A stretch of DNA of 64,000 nucleotides from Streptomyces antibioticus (GCF_001514065.1 NZ_KQ948426.1:682001-746000); one strand, 5' to 3'; counted from the stretch's first letter, positions 51,599 through 60,128 are shown. Notes: a model not told the origin generated them from the letters alone. Made by a program: numbers and translations.

Positions 51599-53716
51599 TT
51601 GACCCGGCCTGCCCGGATCGCTCTCGCTCTCGTCGGCCTGGCTGCCCTCGGCGCCGGCTCACTGACCACCACCGCGGGCAGGGCGGCCGCGGACACCACC
51701 CCGACGCCGATCACCACGAGCGGCGTCTGGGGCCTCGACTACTCGGGCGGCTTCCTGACCGACGTGGAGGTCGCACCGAGCGGCTACCAGTGGGTGATCG
51801 GACGTCAGATCTCCGCCGATGGCTCCACGGTGCTCGCCAAGACGTCCCGCGGCTACGCGGAGACCGACGCGGGCGGCGACCACATCGAGCGGGTACCGTG
51901 CGACGCTGGCGCATGCGTGCCGATGCGCACCTTCGGCAACACCTATGCCGGCTACTTCATGAACGCCGCCGACGGCAGGCAGACGGCCCAGATCTATCTG
52001 ACCGAGAACTCGCTGAGCGGCACGGACCAGCCGACGGTCACCGGCGGCCGTTTCGTCGACGCCACCGGCCGCTACTACGTCTACCAGGCGTCCTCGACCG
52101 GCAAGCAGTACGTCGACGCGGTGGACACCTACCGCACTGCGGGCGTCCGGCTTACCCGCTCGATCACGGCCGCTTCCGTGTGGGGCTCGGCGCTGTGGAC
52201 GCCCGGCTCGGGCAACGGTGCCGTCACCCAGTACGACCTGGAGACGAAGAGAACGGTCGCCACCGTCTCCACCGGAGCCCCCTGCACGGTCAAGGAGCTT
52301 CAGGTCATCGGCCGGTGGATCTACTGGAACTGCGGCACGACGGGTGCCGCGGGGGTGTACGACCGTACGGCGAGGAAGAACATCACCGTGCCCTCCGGGC
52401 CGGCCCTCGTCGGCGACGGCTATCTCGTCCGGCACGACCGGACCGCCGGGAAGCTGATGCTGACGGACTACCACTCCGGTACGGCCGCCGTCGCGCGCGA
52501 GATCGCCGACCTGCCCGCCGGGAACACCGCCGACCAGCGGCGGCTGACCTGGACGGTGGACAAGCTCGGTGGTGACATCGCCTACGTCGACGCGGACCAC
52601 ACGATCCGGATCGTGCAGAGCGGGGTGCCGGCCCAGGCCCTGGCGAAGATCGAGTCGGACGTGGCCGGCGACGCCGTGGACGTGAAGGGCAAGAACGGCG
52701 TCGAATACTGGGGCAGCTACTGGCAGTTGAACAAGCCTGCCGATTGGACCTTCACGGTGAAGGACGCGCAGGGCCGCACCGAGCGCACCCTCACCGGCAG
52801 CGGCGCGTCCGTCGACGTCGAATGGGATCTGAGGTCGGACACGGGCACCTATCTGACCAACGGCCCCAAGACCTGGAGCCTCAAGGCCGTCGCCCAGGAC
52901 GGCGGCGGCACCTACACCACGGGCGGCTCGCTCGGGTACGTCGGCGGCCTCCCCGGCTTCCACGACCAGGGGTACTACAGCTACGGCGAGCTGGTCACCC
53001 TCAACTCCTCGGGCGCCCTGACCTTGCATTACACCAAGGGCAAGGGCACGTTCGACTTCAAGTCCTCCGGCTCGGGCTGGCCCGCCGGCTCGGTCGCCGT
53101 GCCCTTCGCCGACATGGGCAGCGACCGGTGCGCCGAGCTGCTGGTGCGGATGCCGGGCGGTGAGCTGCGGCGCTACACGGGCCGCTGCGGCAACCCGTAC
53201 AAGCCGTCCCACGCCTATGTCTCCCTCGGCACTGGCTGGAACGCCTACAACGTCCTGACCTCGCCCGGTGACCTCACCGGCGACGGACGCGCCGACCTCC
53301 TCGCCCGCAAGGCGTCGAACGGCGACGTCTACCTGTTCGCCAACGGCGGCAACGGGAAGCTGAAGACGGGCGTGAAGATCCGCACGTGGTCCGGCTACAA
53401 GAAGATCGTCGGCGCCGGTGACCTCGACGGCGACGGTTTCGGTGACGTCCTGGCGCTGGACAGGTCCAACACCCTGTGGCGTTACGACGGCACGGGCACG
53501 GGCCAGGTGGAGGAGCGGGTGAAGCTCTTCAGCGACTGGGGCGGCTCCTACAACGCGATCGTCGGCGTCGGCGACATCACCGGCGACGGGAAGGCGGACA
53601 TCGTCGCGCGGGACACCAGCGGCAACCTGTACCGCAACAACGGCGACGGCAAGGGGTCGTTCGGGGCGCGGACGAAGATCGCCTCCGGGTGGCAGGTATA
53701 CAAGGGCATTTTTTAG
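51599..53716 (+). CDS. Secreted FG-GAP/VCBS-repeat protein
   Basis: A 705-residue exported protein. The signal peptide includes RIALALVGLAALGAGSLTTT and ends near AAADTT. A beta-propeller-like region of about 400 residues follows, then a FlgD-Ig-like part (DWTFTVKDAQGRTERTLTG), and at the C-terminus FG-GAP repeats GDLTGDGRADLLAR, GDLDGDGFGDVLAL and GDITGDGKADIVAR with calcium-binding DxDxDG-type loops. Start TTG 51599 has GGGAGGGAA just upstream. Such proteins bind polysaccharide or surfaces; no enzyme domain is visible. A LacI-like palindrome upstream hints at sugar control. Confidence 0.83.
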   Translation: MTRPARIALALVGLAALGAGSLTTTAGRAAADTTPTPITTSGVWGLDYSGGFLTDVEVAPSGYQWVIGRQISADGSTVLAKTSRGYAETDAGGDHIERVPCDAGACVPMRTFGNTYAGYFMNAADGRQTAQIYLTENSLSGTDQPTVTGGRFVDATGRYYVYQASSTGKQYVDAVDTYRTAGVRLTRSITAASVWGSALWTPGSGNGAVTQYDLETKRTVATVSTGAPCTVKELQVIGRWIYWNCGTTGAAGVYDRTARKNITVPSGPALVGDGYLVRHDRTAGKLMLTDYHSGTAAVAREIADLPAGNTADQRRLTWTVDKLGGDIAYVDADHTIRIVQSGVPAQALAKIESDVAGDAVDVKGKNGVEYWGSYWQLNKPADWTFTVKDAQGRTERTLTGSGASVDVEWDLRSDTGTYLTNGPKTWSLKAVAQDGGGTYTTGGSLGYVGGLPGFHDQGYYSYGELVTLNSSGALTLHYTKGKGTFDFKSSGSGWPAGSVAVPFADMGSDRCAELLVRMPGGELRRYTGRCGNPYKPSHAYVSLGTGWNAYNVLTSPGDLTGDGRADLLARKASNGDVYLFANGGNGKLKTGVKIRTWSGYKKIVGAGDLDGDGFGDVLALDRSNTLWRYDGTGTGQVEERVKLFSDWGGSYNAIVGVGDITGDGKADIVARDTSGNLYRNNGDGKGSFGARTKIASGWQVYKGIF

Positions 53717-53764
53717 CCACGTTGTGGCGTGTGTCACGCCCCCGGCGAGGGAAATGCTGGGGGC

Positions 53765-55309
53765 ATGACAGATGACGCGATAGCGAGCGGGCCGTCCAAG
53801 GGGCCATCCGGCCTGTCGGACGAGGAACGGCTGGCCCAGCTCGGTTACACGCAGGTCCTTGCCCGCCGTATGTCGGCGTTCTCCAACTACGCGGTCTCCT
53901 TCACGATCATCTCGGTCCTGTCCGGCTGTCTGACGCTGTATCTGTTCGGCATGAACACCGGCGGCCCCGCGGTGATCACCTGGGGCTGGGTCGCGGTCGG
54001 GCTGATGACGTTGTTCGTCGGGCTGTCGATGGCCGAGATCTGTTCGGCGTACCCGACCTCCGCTGGCCTGTACTTCTGGGCCCACCGGCTGGCCCCGCCC
54101 CGGACCGCCGCCGCCTGGGCGTGGTTCACGGGCTGGTTCAACGTGCTCGGGCAGGTCGCCGTGACCGCCGGCATCGACTTCGGGGCCGCGTCCTTCCTGG
54201 GCGCCTACCTGAACCTCCAGTTCGACTTCAAGGTGACTCCGGGTCGGACGATCCTGCTCTTCGCCGCGATCCTCGTCCTGCACGGCCTGCTGAACACCTT
54301 CGGCGTGAAGATCGTCGCCCTGTTGAACGACATCAGCGTGTGGTGGCACGTGATCGGCGTCGCGCTCATCGTCGGCGCGCTGACCTTCGCCCCCGACCAC
54401 CACCAGTCGGCGTCCTTCGTGTTCGGCGAGTTCGTGAACAACACGGGCTGGGGCAGCGGGGTGTACGTGGTCGCGCTCGGCCTGCTGATGGCCCAGTACA
54501 CCTTCACCGGCTACGACGCCTCCGCCCATATGACCGAGGAGACGCACGACGCCTCGACGGCCGGCCCGAAGGGGATCGTGCAGTCGATCTGGACCTCGTG
54601 GATCGCCGGTTTCGTGCTGCTGCTCGGCTTCACCTTCGCCATCCAGTCCTACGACGATGCCCTGAACTCCCCGACGGGGGCGCCGCCCGCCCAGATCCTG
54701 CTGGACGCGCTGGGCGCGACGAGCGGGAAGCTGCTGCTCCTGGTCGTCATCGGTGCACAACTCTTCTGCGGGATGGCGTCCGTGACCGCCAACAGCCGCA
54801 TGATCTACGCGTTCTCGCGCGACGGTGCCCTTCCGTTCTCGCACCTCTGGCACACCGTCAGCCCACGCACCCGCACGCCCGTGGCGGCCGTGTGGCTGGC
54901 GGCGGGCGGCGCGCTGCTGCTGGGACTGCCGTACCTCATCAACTACACGGCCTACGCGGCGGTCACCTCGGTGGCGGTGATCGGCCTCTACATCGCCTAC
55001 GTCATCCCGACCCTGCTGCGGCTGCGCAAGGGCGAGGAGTTCGAGCGCGGGCCGTGGCATCTCGGCCGCTGGTCCAGGGCGATCGGCGTGGTGTCGGTGG
55101 TGTGGGTCGGCGTGATCACGATCCTGTTCATGCTGCCGCAGGTCTCGCCGGTCAACTGGGAGACCTTCAACTACGCGCCGGTGGCCGTCCTCGCGGTCCT
55201 CGGCTTCGCGGCGGCCTGGTGGCTGGCCTCGGCCCGGCACTGGTTCCTCAACCCCGACCACGAGCGGACGCGGGCACGGGAAGCGGCCCGCAAGGGGGCA
55301 GCGGCATAG
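53765..55309 (+). CDS. Amino-acid/polyamine permease (APC family)
   Basis: A 514-residue transporter with 12 hydrophobic helices. RMSAFSNYAVSFTIISVLSG is the broken first helix, MAEICSAYPTSAGLYFWAHR the conserved helix 3 region, and YTFTGYDASAHMTEETHDAS the helix 6-7 motif seen in GABA/choline-type (AmtA/Bat1-like) permeases. The soluble C-terminus is short and basic. No operon partner; the tRNA-Lys gene follows. Confidence 0.9.
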   Translation: MTDDAIASGPSKGPSGLSDEERLAQLGYTQVLARRMSAFSNYAVSFTIISVLSGCLTLYLFGMNTGGPAVITWGWVAVGLMTLFVGLSMAEICSAYPTSAGLYFWAHRLAPPRTAAAWAWFTGWFNVLGQVAVTAGIDFGAASFLGAYLNLQFDFKVTPGRTILLFAAILVLHGLLNTFGVKIVALLNDISVWWHVIGVALIVGALTFAPDHHQSASFVFGEFVNNTGWGSGVYVVALGLLMAQYTFTGYDASAHMTEETHDASTAGPKGIVQSIWTSWIAGFVLLLGFTFAIQSYDDALNSPTGAPPAQILLDALGATSGKLLLLVVIGAQLFCGMASVTANSRMIYAFSRDGALPFSHLWHTVSPRTRTPVAAVWLAAGGALLLGLPYLINYTAYAAVTSVAVIGLYIAYVIPTLLRLRKGEEFERGPWHLGRWSRAIGVVSVVWVGVITILFMLPQVSPVNWETFNYAPVAVLAVLGFAAAWWLASARHWFLNPDHERTRAREAARKGAAA

Positions 55310-55443
55310 GCCCTCACCGACGCCCCGAACCGGTCGATCCGTGATCTTTGCGGCCGGTACCCGACCCCGGCGCGGCCGTGTCCCCGATACCCGATCGGAG
55401 AGACGGCCGCGTCCGGCTATGCTCGGGGAGGCAACATCGCCTG

Positions 55444-55516
55444 GGGCCCTTAGCTCAATTGGCAGAGCAGTGGACTTTTAATCCATTGGTTGTGGGTTCG
55501 AGTCCCACAGGGCCTA
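55444..55516 (+). tRNA. tRNA-Lys (UUU)
   Basis: A 73-nt cloverleaf: acceptor GGGCCCT/AGGGCCT (outer G-U), anticodon loop CTTTTAA (TTT), T arm GGTTCGAGTCC. A -10-like TATGCT lies at 55418-55423. CCA not encoded. Confidence 0.95.
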
Positions 55517-55523
55517 CAGAACA

Positions 55524-55559
55524 CGGCGCCCGAGCCGGCTTCGGTCGGTTCGGGCGCCG
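55524..55559 (+). terminator. Terminator after tRNA-Lys
   Basis: CGGCGCCCGA and TCGGGCGCCG arms with an additional CCG/CGG pair inside, starting 8 bp after the tRNA. Confidence 0.8.
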
Positions 55560-55671
55560 CGGCGTTTCCGGAGAACCCGGTCCTGGTGTTCGGCCTCGAC
55601 TGGCTCGGGGCGCGACGAGAGCACGCAGGCCTCCAGAAGCATCCGATCGGGGCGCCGACCTGCTGCCGGGG

Positions 55672-56322
55672 TCAGCGCGTCCCTGGCCACAGCGCCCCGA
55701 GGATCAGCCTTACCTGGTCGATCAGGTGCGCCGGGTCGAAGGTGCCGGGGGCCGTGAGGGCCAGGCGGCCGAAGTGTTCCGCGCAGGCGACCAAGGCGTG
55801 GGCGAGGATGCGCGGGTCGAGGGGCGGGGCGTCTCGGTCGGCCGGGAGGCGGGTGAGCCAGGCCTCGACCAGGAGGCGGAACCGCTCTCTGTCCGCCTCG
55901 ATGCGGTCGCGGACGACGGCCGGCATGTTGCCGGGCGGCGACAGGATCAGGCGCCAGGTGTCCGGGTCCTGATGGAGCATCACGGACATGCGGCGCACGG
56001 TCTCCGCGGCGAACGCGGCCGGGTCGGGCGACTGGGCCGAGTCGGGCAGCGTGGCGAGCAGGCGGTCGAAGGCGCGGGCCTGCTGCCGGTCGAGCAGCGC
56101 GGTCAGCAGGGTGTCGAGGTTGTCGTAGGCGCCGTAGACCACGGACCGGGCGACGTCGGCCCGCTTGGCGACGGCGTCGATGGAGATCCGGTCGTAGCCC
56201 TCGCTCACGATCACGGCGAGGGCGGCGTCCAGCAGTTGCTCGCGGCGCTGCTCGATCGGGACGCGGGGGGCGTAGGGGCGTCGTTTGCGGGGCCGGTCTC
56301 CGGAAGTCGCGTGGGTCGACAC
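55672..56322 (-). CDS. TetR-family regulator divergent from the MpaB-like gene
   Basis: A 216-residue regulator. The helix-turn-helix is ISIDAVAKRADVARSVVYGA with YDNLDTLLTAL following. The basic N-terminal arm (DRPRKRRPYAPR) may add DNA contacts. GTG 56322 has TAAACT 6 nt upstream and no strong ribosome binding site, so it may be leaderless. A perfect 19-bp palindrome lies 21 bp upstream, in the promoter shared with the oxygenase gene, so mutual repression is likely. Confidence 0.9.
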   Translation of the reverse strand: MSTHATSGDRPRKRRPYAPRVPIEQRREQLLDAALAVIVSEGYDRISIDAVAKRADVARSVVYGAYDNLDTLLTALLDRQQARAFDRLLATLPDSAQSPDPAAFAAETVRRMSVMLHQDPDTWRLILSPPGNMPAVVRDRIEADRERFRLLVEAWLTRLPADRDAPPLDPRILAHALVACAEHFGRLALTAPGTFDPAHLIDQVRLILGALWPGTR

Positions 56323-56342
56323 CTTGGCAGTTTACGACAGAC

Positions 56343-56361
56343 GTGTCTTAATTTAAGACAC
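56343..56361. promoter_or_regulatory. 19-bp palindromic TetR operator
   Basis: GTGTCTTAATTTAAGACAC is a perfect palindrome with a single central T, unusually AT-rich for this genome. It sits between the divergent TetR and MpaB-like genes and overlaps their promoter elements. Confidence 0.85.
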
Positions 56362-56390
56362 CAGTGTCGTAAGTGAGGGGCGGCGGCTTC

Positions 56391-57452
56391 ATGGCCAAGG
56401 TGAGGCGCGGTGACGTCATACCGCACGAGGACTACGGGTTCTTCGGGCCCGGGTCGGTCGTGTGGAAGGTCTGGAGCTATCCGACCGCCCCGACCGTGGG
56501 GTTCCAGCGTGCCGTGGTCGTCGAGGAACTCGACCCGCCGCTGGTGGCCGCCGTCCACGCGACCCAGGGCATCTACCGACGCGCCCGCACCCGTTACGAC
56601 CGCACGCTGCGGTACTTCGCCATGGTGGCCTTCGCCGGCACCCGTGAGGTCTGCCAGGCCGCGGACGTCCTGGTCAAGGTCCATTCCAAGGCGATCGGCG
56701 AGCTGCCGTACGGCGGCGGCATCTACGACGCCAACGACCCCGCCTCACAACTGTGGATCCAGCTCACCGGCTGGCACTCGATCCTCTACGCCTACGAGAG
56801 ATACGGCCCCGGCAAGCTCACCGAGCGGGAGGAGACGGAGTACTGGGAGGCCTGCGCCCTCGCCGCGGAGCTCCAGACCTGCTCCCCGGACGACGTACCG
56901 CGCAGCCGGGAGGGAATCCGGGCGTACTTCGCCGAGATGCGCCCGCGGCTGTCCGCCAGCCCGATCGCCCAGCAGGCCATGAACCACCTGCTCAGGACCG
57001 AGCTGGTGCTGCCGCCGACGCCGTGGTGGGCGAAGCCCGCGAGCCTCGCCGTGGCGCGGGCCCAGCGGATCGCCACGATCGCCACCCTGCCGCGCTGGAT
57101 GCGCGAGCTGGCCGGCATCCGGCAGTCCCGCCTCCTCGACAGCCTCATCGTGCCCTTCATGAAGACGGCCTTTGCGCTCGCCCATCTGAGCCCCCGGCTC
57201 GAACTGCTCCTGATAGGACGGCTGTCGCCCTCCACGGTGCCGGTGATCGCGCCGATGAAGCTCGGCGTCCCGCCCCGCACGCCGGAGGTGCTGACGCCCG
57301 CCGAGGCCCGCGCCCGGCACGGCTACCCCAGGCCATCCGAGGCCCACCTCGACTTCCGCGCCCGGCAGGCCGCCCGCGTCTTCGAGGACGGCAAGGCGCC
57401 CAGCGACCAGGGACTCATCGAGTCCCAGGAGATCCTCGGCCCGCTCTCCTGA
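56391..57452 (+). CDS. MpaB-type oxygenase (DUF2236) family protein
   Basis: About 353 residues. FFGPGSVVWKVWSYPTAPTV, then RTRYDRTLRYFAMVAFAGTR and VHSKAIGELPYGGGIYDAND with PASQLWIQLTGWHSILYAYE are the DUF2236 core; the His residues in VHSKAIG and TGWHS are expected haem or metal contacts in MpaB/Lcp-related enzymes. ATG 56391 has GAGGGG upstream and is preferred over GTG 56373. Role in oxidation of a hydrophobic substrate is inferred from family only. Controlled presumably by the divergent TetR. Confidence 0.85.
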   Translation: MAKVRRGDVIPHEDYGFFGPGSVVWKVWSYPTAPTVGFQRAVVVEELDPPLVAAVHATQGIYRRARTRYDRTLRYFAMVAFAGTREVCQAADVLVKVHSKAIGELPYGGGIYDANDPASQLWIQLTGWHSILYAYERYGPGKLTEREETEYWEACALAAELQTCSPDDVPRSREGIRAYFAEMRPRLSASPIAQQAMNHLLRTELVLPPTPWWAKPASLAVARAQRIATIATLPRWMRELAGIRQSRLLDSLIVPFMKTAFALAHLSPRLELLLIGRLSPSTVPVIAPMKLGVPPRTPEVLTPAEARARHGYPRPSEAHLDFRARQAARVFEDGKAPSDQGLIESQEILGPLS

Positions 57453-57464
57453 AGGGCGGGAGGG

Positions 57465-58100
57465 TTATCCGACGCTCAGCTCGGTGAGTTCGCCCAGCGG
57501 CAGCGTGTGCTGGGTCTGGAGCACCTTCGCCCGCAGGTAGCGGACGTTGTGGGCGGTGGTGAAGACCCCGGTGGGGACGCGGTCGCGGACGTCGATGCCG
57601 AGGTCGCGCAACTGGCCCGCCTTGTCGGGGTTGTTGGAGAGGAGGTCCAGCGACTCGATGCCCAGGGCCTTCAGCATCTGCGCGGCGGCCGTGTAGTCGC
57701 GGTCGTCCTCGGGCAGGCCCAGCGCGGTGTTCGCGGCGTAGGTGTCGAGGCCCTGGTCCTGGAGGGCGTACGCGTCGAGCTTGTTGTAGAGACCGATGCC
57801 GCGGCCCTCCTGACGGAGGTACAGCAGCACGCCGCCGCGTTCGGCGATGCGCTCGACCGCCTCGCGCAGCTGCGGGCCGCAGTCGCAGCGGGCGGAGCCG
57901 AAGACATCGCCGGTGAGGCACTCGGAGTGCAGCCGGACCAGGGGGTCGGGGCCCGGTTCGCCGAGGACGACCGCCAGGTGTTCCTGGCCGTCGACCAGTC
58001 CGTGGAAGGTGACCAGCTCGGAGTCGACGCGGTAGCCGTCACCGAAGCGCAGGGGCACGCGGACACGGGAGCGCTGGGTTGCGGCGGGGATGTCGGTCAT
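57465..58100 (-). CDS. ribA: GTP cyclohydrolase II
   Basis: A 211-residue stand-alone RibA without a fused RibB domain. Zinc ligands are the three Cys in ECLTGDVFGSARCDCGPQLR; LRQEGRGIGLYNKLDAYALQ holds the catalytic Arg and Tyr region, and LLSNNPDKAGQL the GTP-binding part. It opens GTP to the pyrimidine precursor of riboflavin and F420. ATG 58100 has GGAG 8 nt upstream. Two operator-like palindromes lie directly upstream, matching one before the MarR gene. Confidence 0.93.
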   Translation of the reverse strand: MTDIPAATQRSRVRVPLRFGDGYRVDSELVTFHGLVDGQEHLAVVLGEPGPDPLVRLHSECLTGDVFGSARCDCGPQLREAVERIAERGGVLLYLRQEGRGIGLYNKLDAYALQDQGLDTYAANTALGLPEDDRDYTAAAQMLKALGIESLDLLSNNPDKAGQLRDLGIDVRDRVPTGVFTTAHNVRYLRAKVLQTQHTLPLGELTELSVG

Positions 58101-58125
58101 GCGGGTACTCCGGTCCGTAGACATA

Positions 58126-58147
58126 TCTGCTTCAGATTTGAATCAGA
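58126..58147. promoter_or_regulatory. MarR-type operator candidate 1 (before ribA)
   Basis: A 22-bp imperfect palindrome with arms TCTGcTTCAgAT and TTGAAtCAGA, 26 bp upstream of the ribA ATG. The TTCA..TGAA core matches the two sites at 58172 and 58738. Confidence 0.75.
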
Positions 58148-58171
58148 TCTACGGTTCGAGACCCTACCTCA

Positions 58172-58189
58172 TGCTTTAAATTTGAAGCA
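58172..58189. promoter_or_regulatory. MarR-type operator candidate 2 (ribA upstream)
   Basis: TGCTTTAAATTTGAAGCA, an 18-bp palindrome broken at one pair. Lies 72 bp before the ribA start and 30 bp after the marR stop. Confidence 0.8.
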
Positions 58190-58218
58190 ACAGGTATATG
58201 GCGCTCGTCACGCACCCG

Positions 58219-58722
58219 TCATGAACAGGATGGCGACGACCGCCGCCGCCACGGAACCTCGTCCCCCGTGTCCTCCTGGAGCCCGTCCGCGATCACCCGG
58301 GAGATCTCCTCCAGCTGCCCCACCTGCTCCGGGCTGAGCCGGTCGAAGATCGCGGAGCGGACCGCCTCGACATGTCCCGGCGCCGCCCGCTCCACCTCGG
58401 CCATGCCCTCGTCGGTCAGTACGGCGATGCTGCCGCGCTTGTCCCACCGACAGCTCTCCCGCCCGACCAGCCCGTCCTTCTCCAGCCGGGTCACGGCGTA
58501 CGTGAGCCGCGGCCGCGTGATCTTCAGCCCCTCGGCGAGGTCGGTCATCCGCAGCCTCCGCTCCGGCGCCTCGGAGAGAGTGGCAAGGATGGAGTAGTAC
58601 AGGTGCGGCATGCCGGCATCCTGCTGGAGCTGCCGGTCGATCGCGTCCTCCAGGAGGTGCGTCGCGGCCATGTACGCGCGCCAGGCGCGCTGCTCCTCGG
58701 GGGTGAGCCAGCGGGTCGTCAT
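58219..58722 (-). CDS. MarR-family regulator
   Basis: A 167-residue regulator: winged helix RLRMTDLAEGLKITRPRLTY with AVTRLEKDGLVGRESCRWDKRG as the wing region, flanked by dimerisation helices. ATG 58722 has TACACT 6 nt upstream and only a GGGAG abutting the start, so the message may be leaderless. An operator-like palindrome sits 16 bp upstream, and two more stand before the downstream ribA, so it probably represses itself, ribA and the divergent reductase/deaminase gene. Confidence 0.9.
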   Translation of the reverse strand: MTTRWLTPEEQRAWRAYMAATHLLEDAIDRQLQQDAGMPHLYYSILATLSEAPERRLRMTDLAEGLKITRPRLTYAVTRLEKDGLVGRESCRWDKRGSIAVLTDEGMAEVERAAPGHVEAVRSAIFDRLSPEQVGQLEEISRVIADGLQEDTGDEVPWRRRSSPSCS

Positions 58723-58737
58723 GCTCCCAGTGTAGGT

Positions 58738-58757
58738 TTGCTTCAAACTTGAACCAA
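58738..58757. promoter_or_regulatory. MarR-type operator candidate 3 (marR / RibD-like divergent promoter)
   Basis: TTGCTTCAAACTTGAACCAA, inverted arms TTCAA and TTGAA with a 2-bp centre and further outer matches. It lies between marR and the divergent reductase/deaminase gene, overlapping the marR -35 region. Confidence 0.75.
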
Positions 58758-58829
58758 GAGTGCCACGTCACAGCACCCACCACCCGCCGCAGCACGCCAC
58801 CGCACACCTCAGCGAGAGGGACCGCGCCG

Positions 58830-59957
58830 ATGCCCCACCCGTACGTCCTCCTCTCCGCCGCCGTCTCCCTCGACGGCTACCTCGACGACACCGGCCCCGA
58901 CCGGCTCCTGCTCTCCTCCCCGGCCGACTTCGACCGCGTCGACGAGGTCCGCGCCTCCGTCGACGCGATCCTGATCGGCGCCGGCACCATCCGCGCAGAC
59001 AACCCGCGCCTGCTGGTGAACTCCGCGGAGCGCCGCGCGGCCCGGCTGGCGGCGGGCAAGCCGGAGTACCCCCTGAAGGTCACGGTCAGCGGCTCGGGCG
59101 ACCTGGACCCGGAGGCGAACTTCTGGCACACGGGCGGCGACAAGGTCGTCTACACGACGGACAAGGGCGCCGAGCGTGCCGAGGCGCACGGCCTCGCCGC
59201 CGACGTCGTCTCCCTCGGCGCCGACCTCGACTGGCACCGCCTGCTGGCCGACCTCACCGCCCGGGGCGTGGACCGCCTCATGGTCGAGGGCGGCGGCCGG
59301 ATCCACACCCAGCTCCTCCAGCTGGGCCTCGCCGACGAACTCCAGCTGGTGCTGGCCCCGTTGTTCGTCGGCACCCCGGAAGCCCCCCGCCTCTTCGGCC
59401 CGGGCGGCTATCAGGCCGGACGCCTGCGGCTGACGGAAACCCGGCAGATCGAGGACGTGGTCCTCATGCGCTACGAACCCACCGCCCCCGGCACCGGCCC
59501 GCGCGCCACGCCCGCCGACCACCACTGGCTCCGTCTCGCCTGCGAACTGGCGACGCTCTGCCCGCCCTCGCGGACCGCGTTCAGCGTCGGCGCGGTCGTG
59601 GTCGCCGCCGACGGCACCGAACTCGCCCGCGGGCATTCGAGGGAGGGCGACGACCCCGTCGTACACGCGGAGGAGGCGGCCCTGGCGAAGGTCGACCCGA
59701 ACGACCCCCGGCTCGCGTCGGCGACCGTCTACAGCAGCCTGGAGCCCTGCGCCCGCCGCGCCTCCCGCCCCGCGCCCTGCGCCCGGCTGATCCTCGACGC
59801 CGGAGTACGACGGGTCGTGACGGCCTGGCGGGAGCCGGACACGTTCGTGGCGGCGGCGGACGGGAACGGGCTGCTGGCGGCGCAGGGGGTCGACGTCGTC
59901 GTACTGCCGGAGTACGAGGAGCGGGCGAAGGCGCCCAACAAGCACTTGCTGTCGTAG
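58830..59957 (+). CDS. RibD-like reductase-deaminase fusion with reversed domain order
   Basis: A 375-residue bifunctional protein. Residues 1-215 form a RibD_C/DHFR-like reductase (SAAVSLDGYLDDTGPDRLLL, ILIGAGTIRADNPRLL, VDRLMVEGGGRIHTQLL). Residues about 235-375 form a cytidine/deoxycytidylate-type deaminase with zinc ligands in VVHAEEAALAKV (His, Glu) and LEPCARRASRPAPC (two Cys). Canonical RibD has the deaminase first. ATG 58830 is preferred to the TTG inside the operator. Shares operator-like sites with ribA, so both steps after GTP opening are probably co-regulated. Confidence 0.87.
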   Translation: MPHPYVLLSAAVSLDGYLDDTGPDRLLLSSPADFDRVDEVRASVDAILIGAGTIRADNPRLLVNSAERRAARLAAGKPEYPLKVTVSGSGDLDPEANFWHTGGDKVVYTTDKGAERAEAHGLAADVVSLGADLDWHRLLADLTARGVDRLMVEGGGRIHTQLLQLGLADELQLVLAPLFVGTPEAPRLFGPGGYQAGRLRLTETRQIEDVVLMRYEPTAPGTGPRATPADHHWLRLACELATLCPPSRTAFSVGAVVVAADGTELARGHSREGDDPVVHAEEAALAKVDPNDPRLASATVYSSLEPCARRASRPAPCARLILDAGVRRVVTAWREPDTFVAAADGNGLLAAQGVDVVVLPEYEERAKAPNKHLLS

Positions 59958-60034
59958 GGGCGAGAGCGGGCGAAGGCGCAAACAAGCACATGCTGTCGTA
60001 GGGGCGAGGAGCGGGCGAAGGCGCCGAACAGGCG
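59921..60034 (+). repeat. 45-bp tandem repeat spanning the 3' end of the RibD-like gene
   Basis: Units start at 59921, 59966 and 60011 (the last partial), each opening with GCGGGCGAAGGCGC. The first unit encodes the last residues ERAKAPNKHLLS and the stop; the others are noncoding copies. A duplication of the gene's tail. Confidence 0.88.
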
Positions 60035-60128
60035 CCTGTTGCCCTGATCGTGGGACCCCGCCCGGTCCGGCCGACCGATCGGCCCAACAGATCCTGCGGC
60101 CCGGCAACCCCCGGTCCACGCTTCCCCT

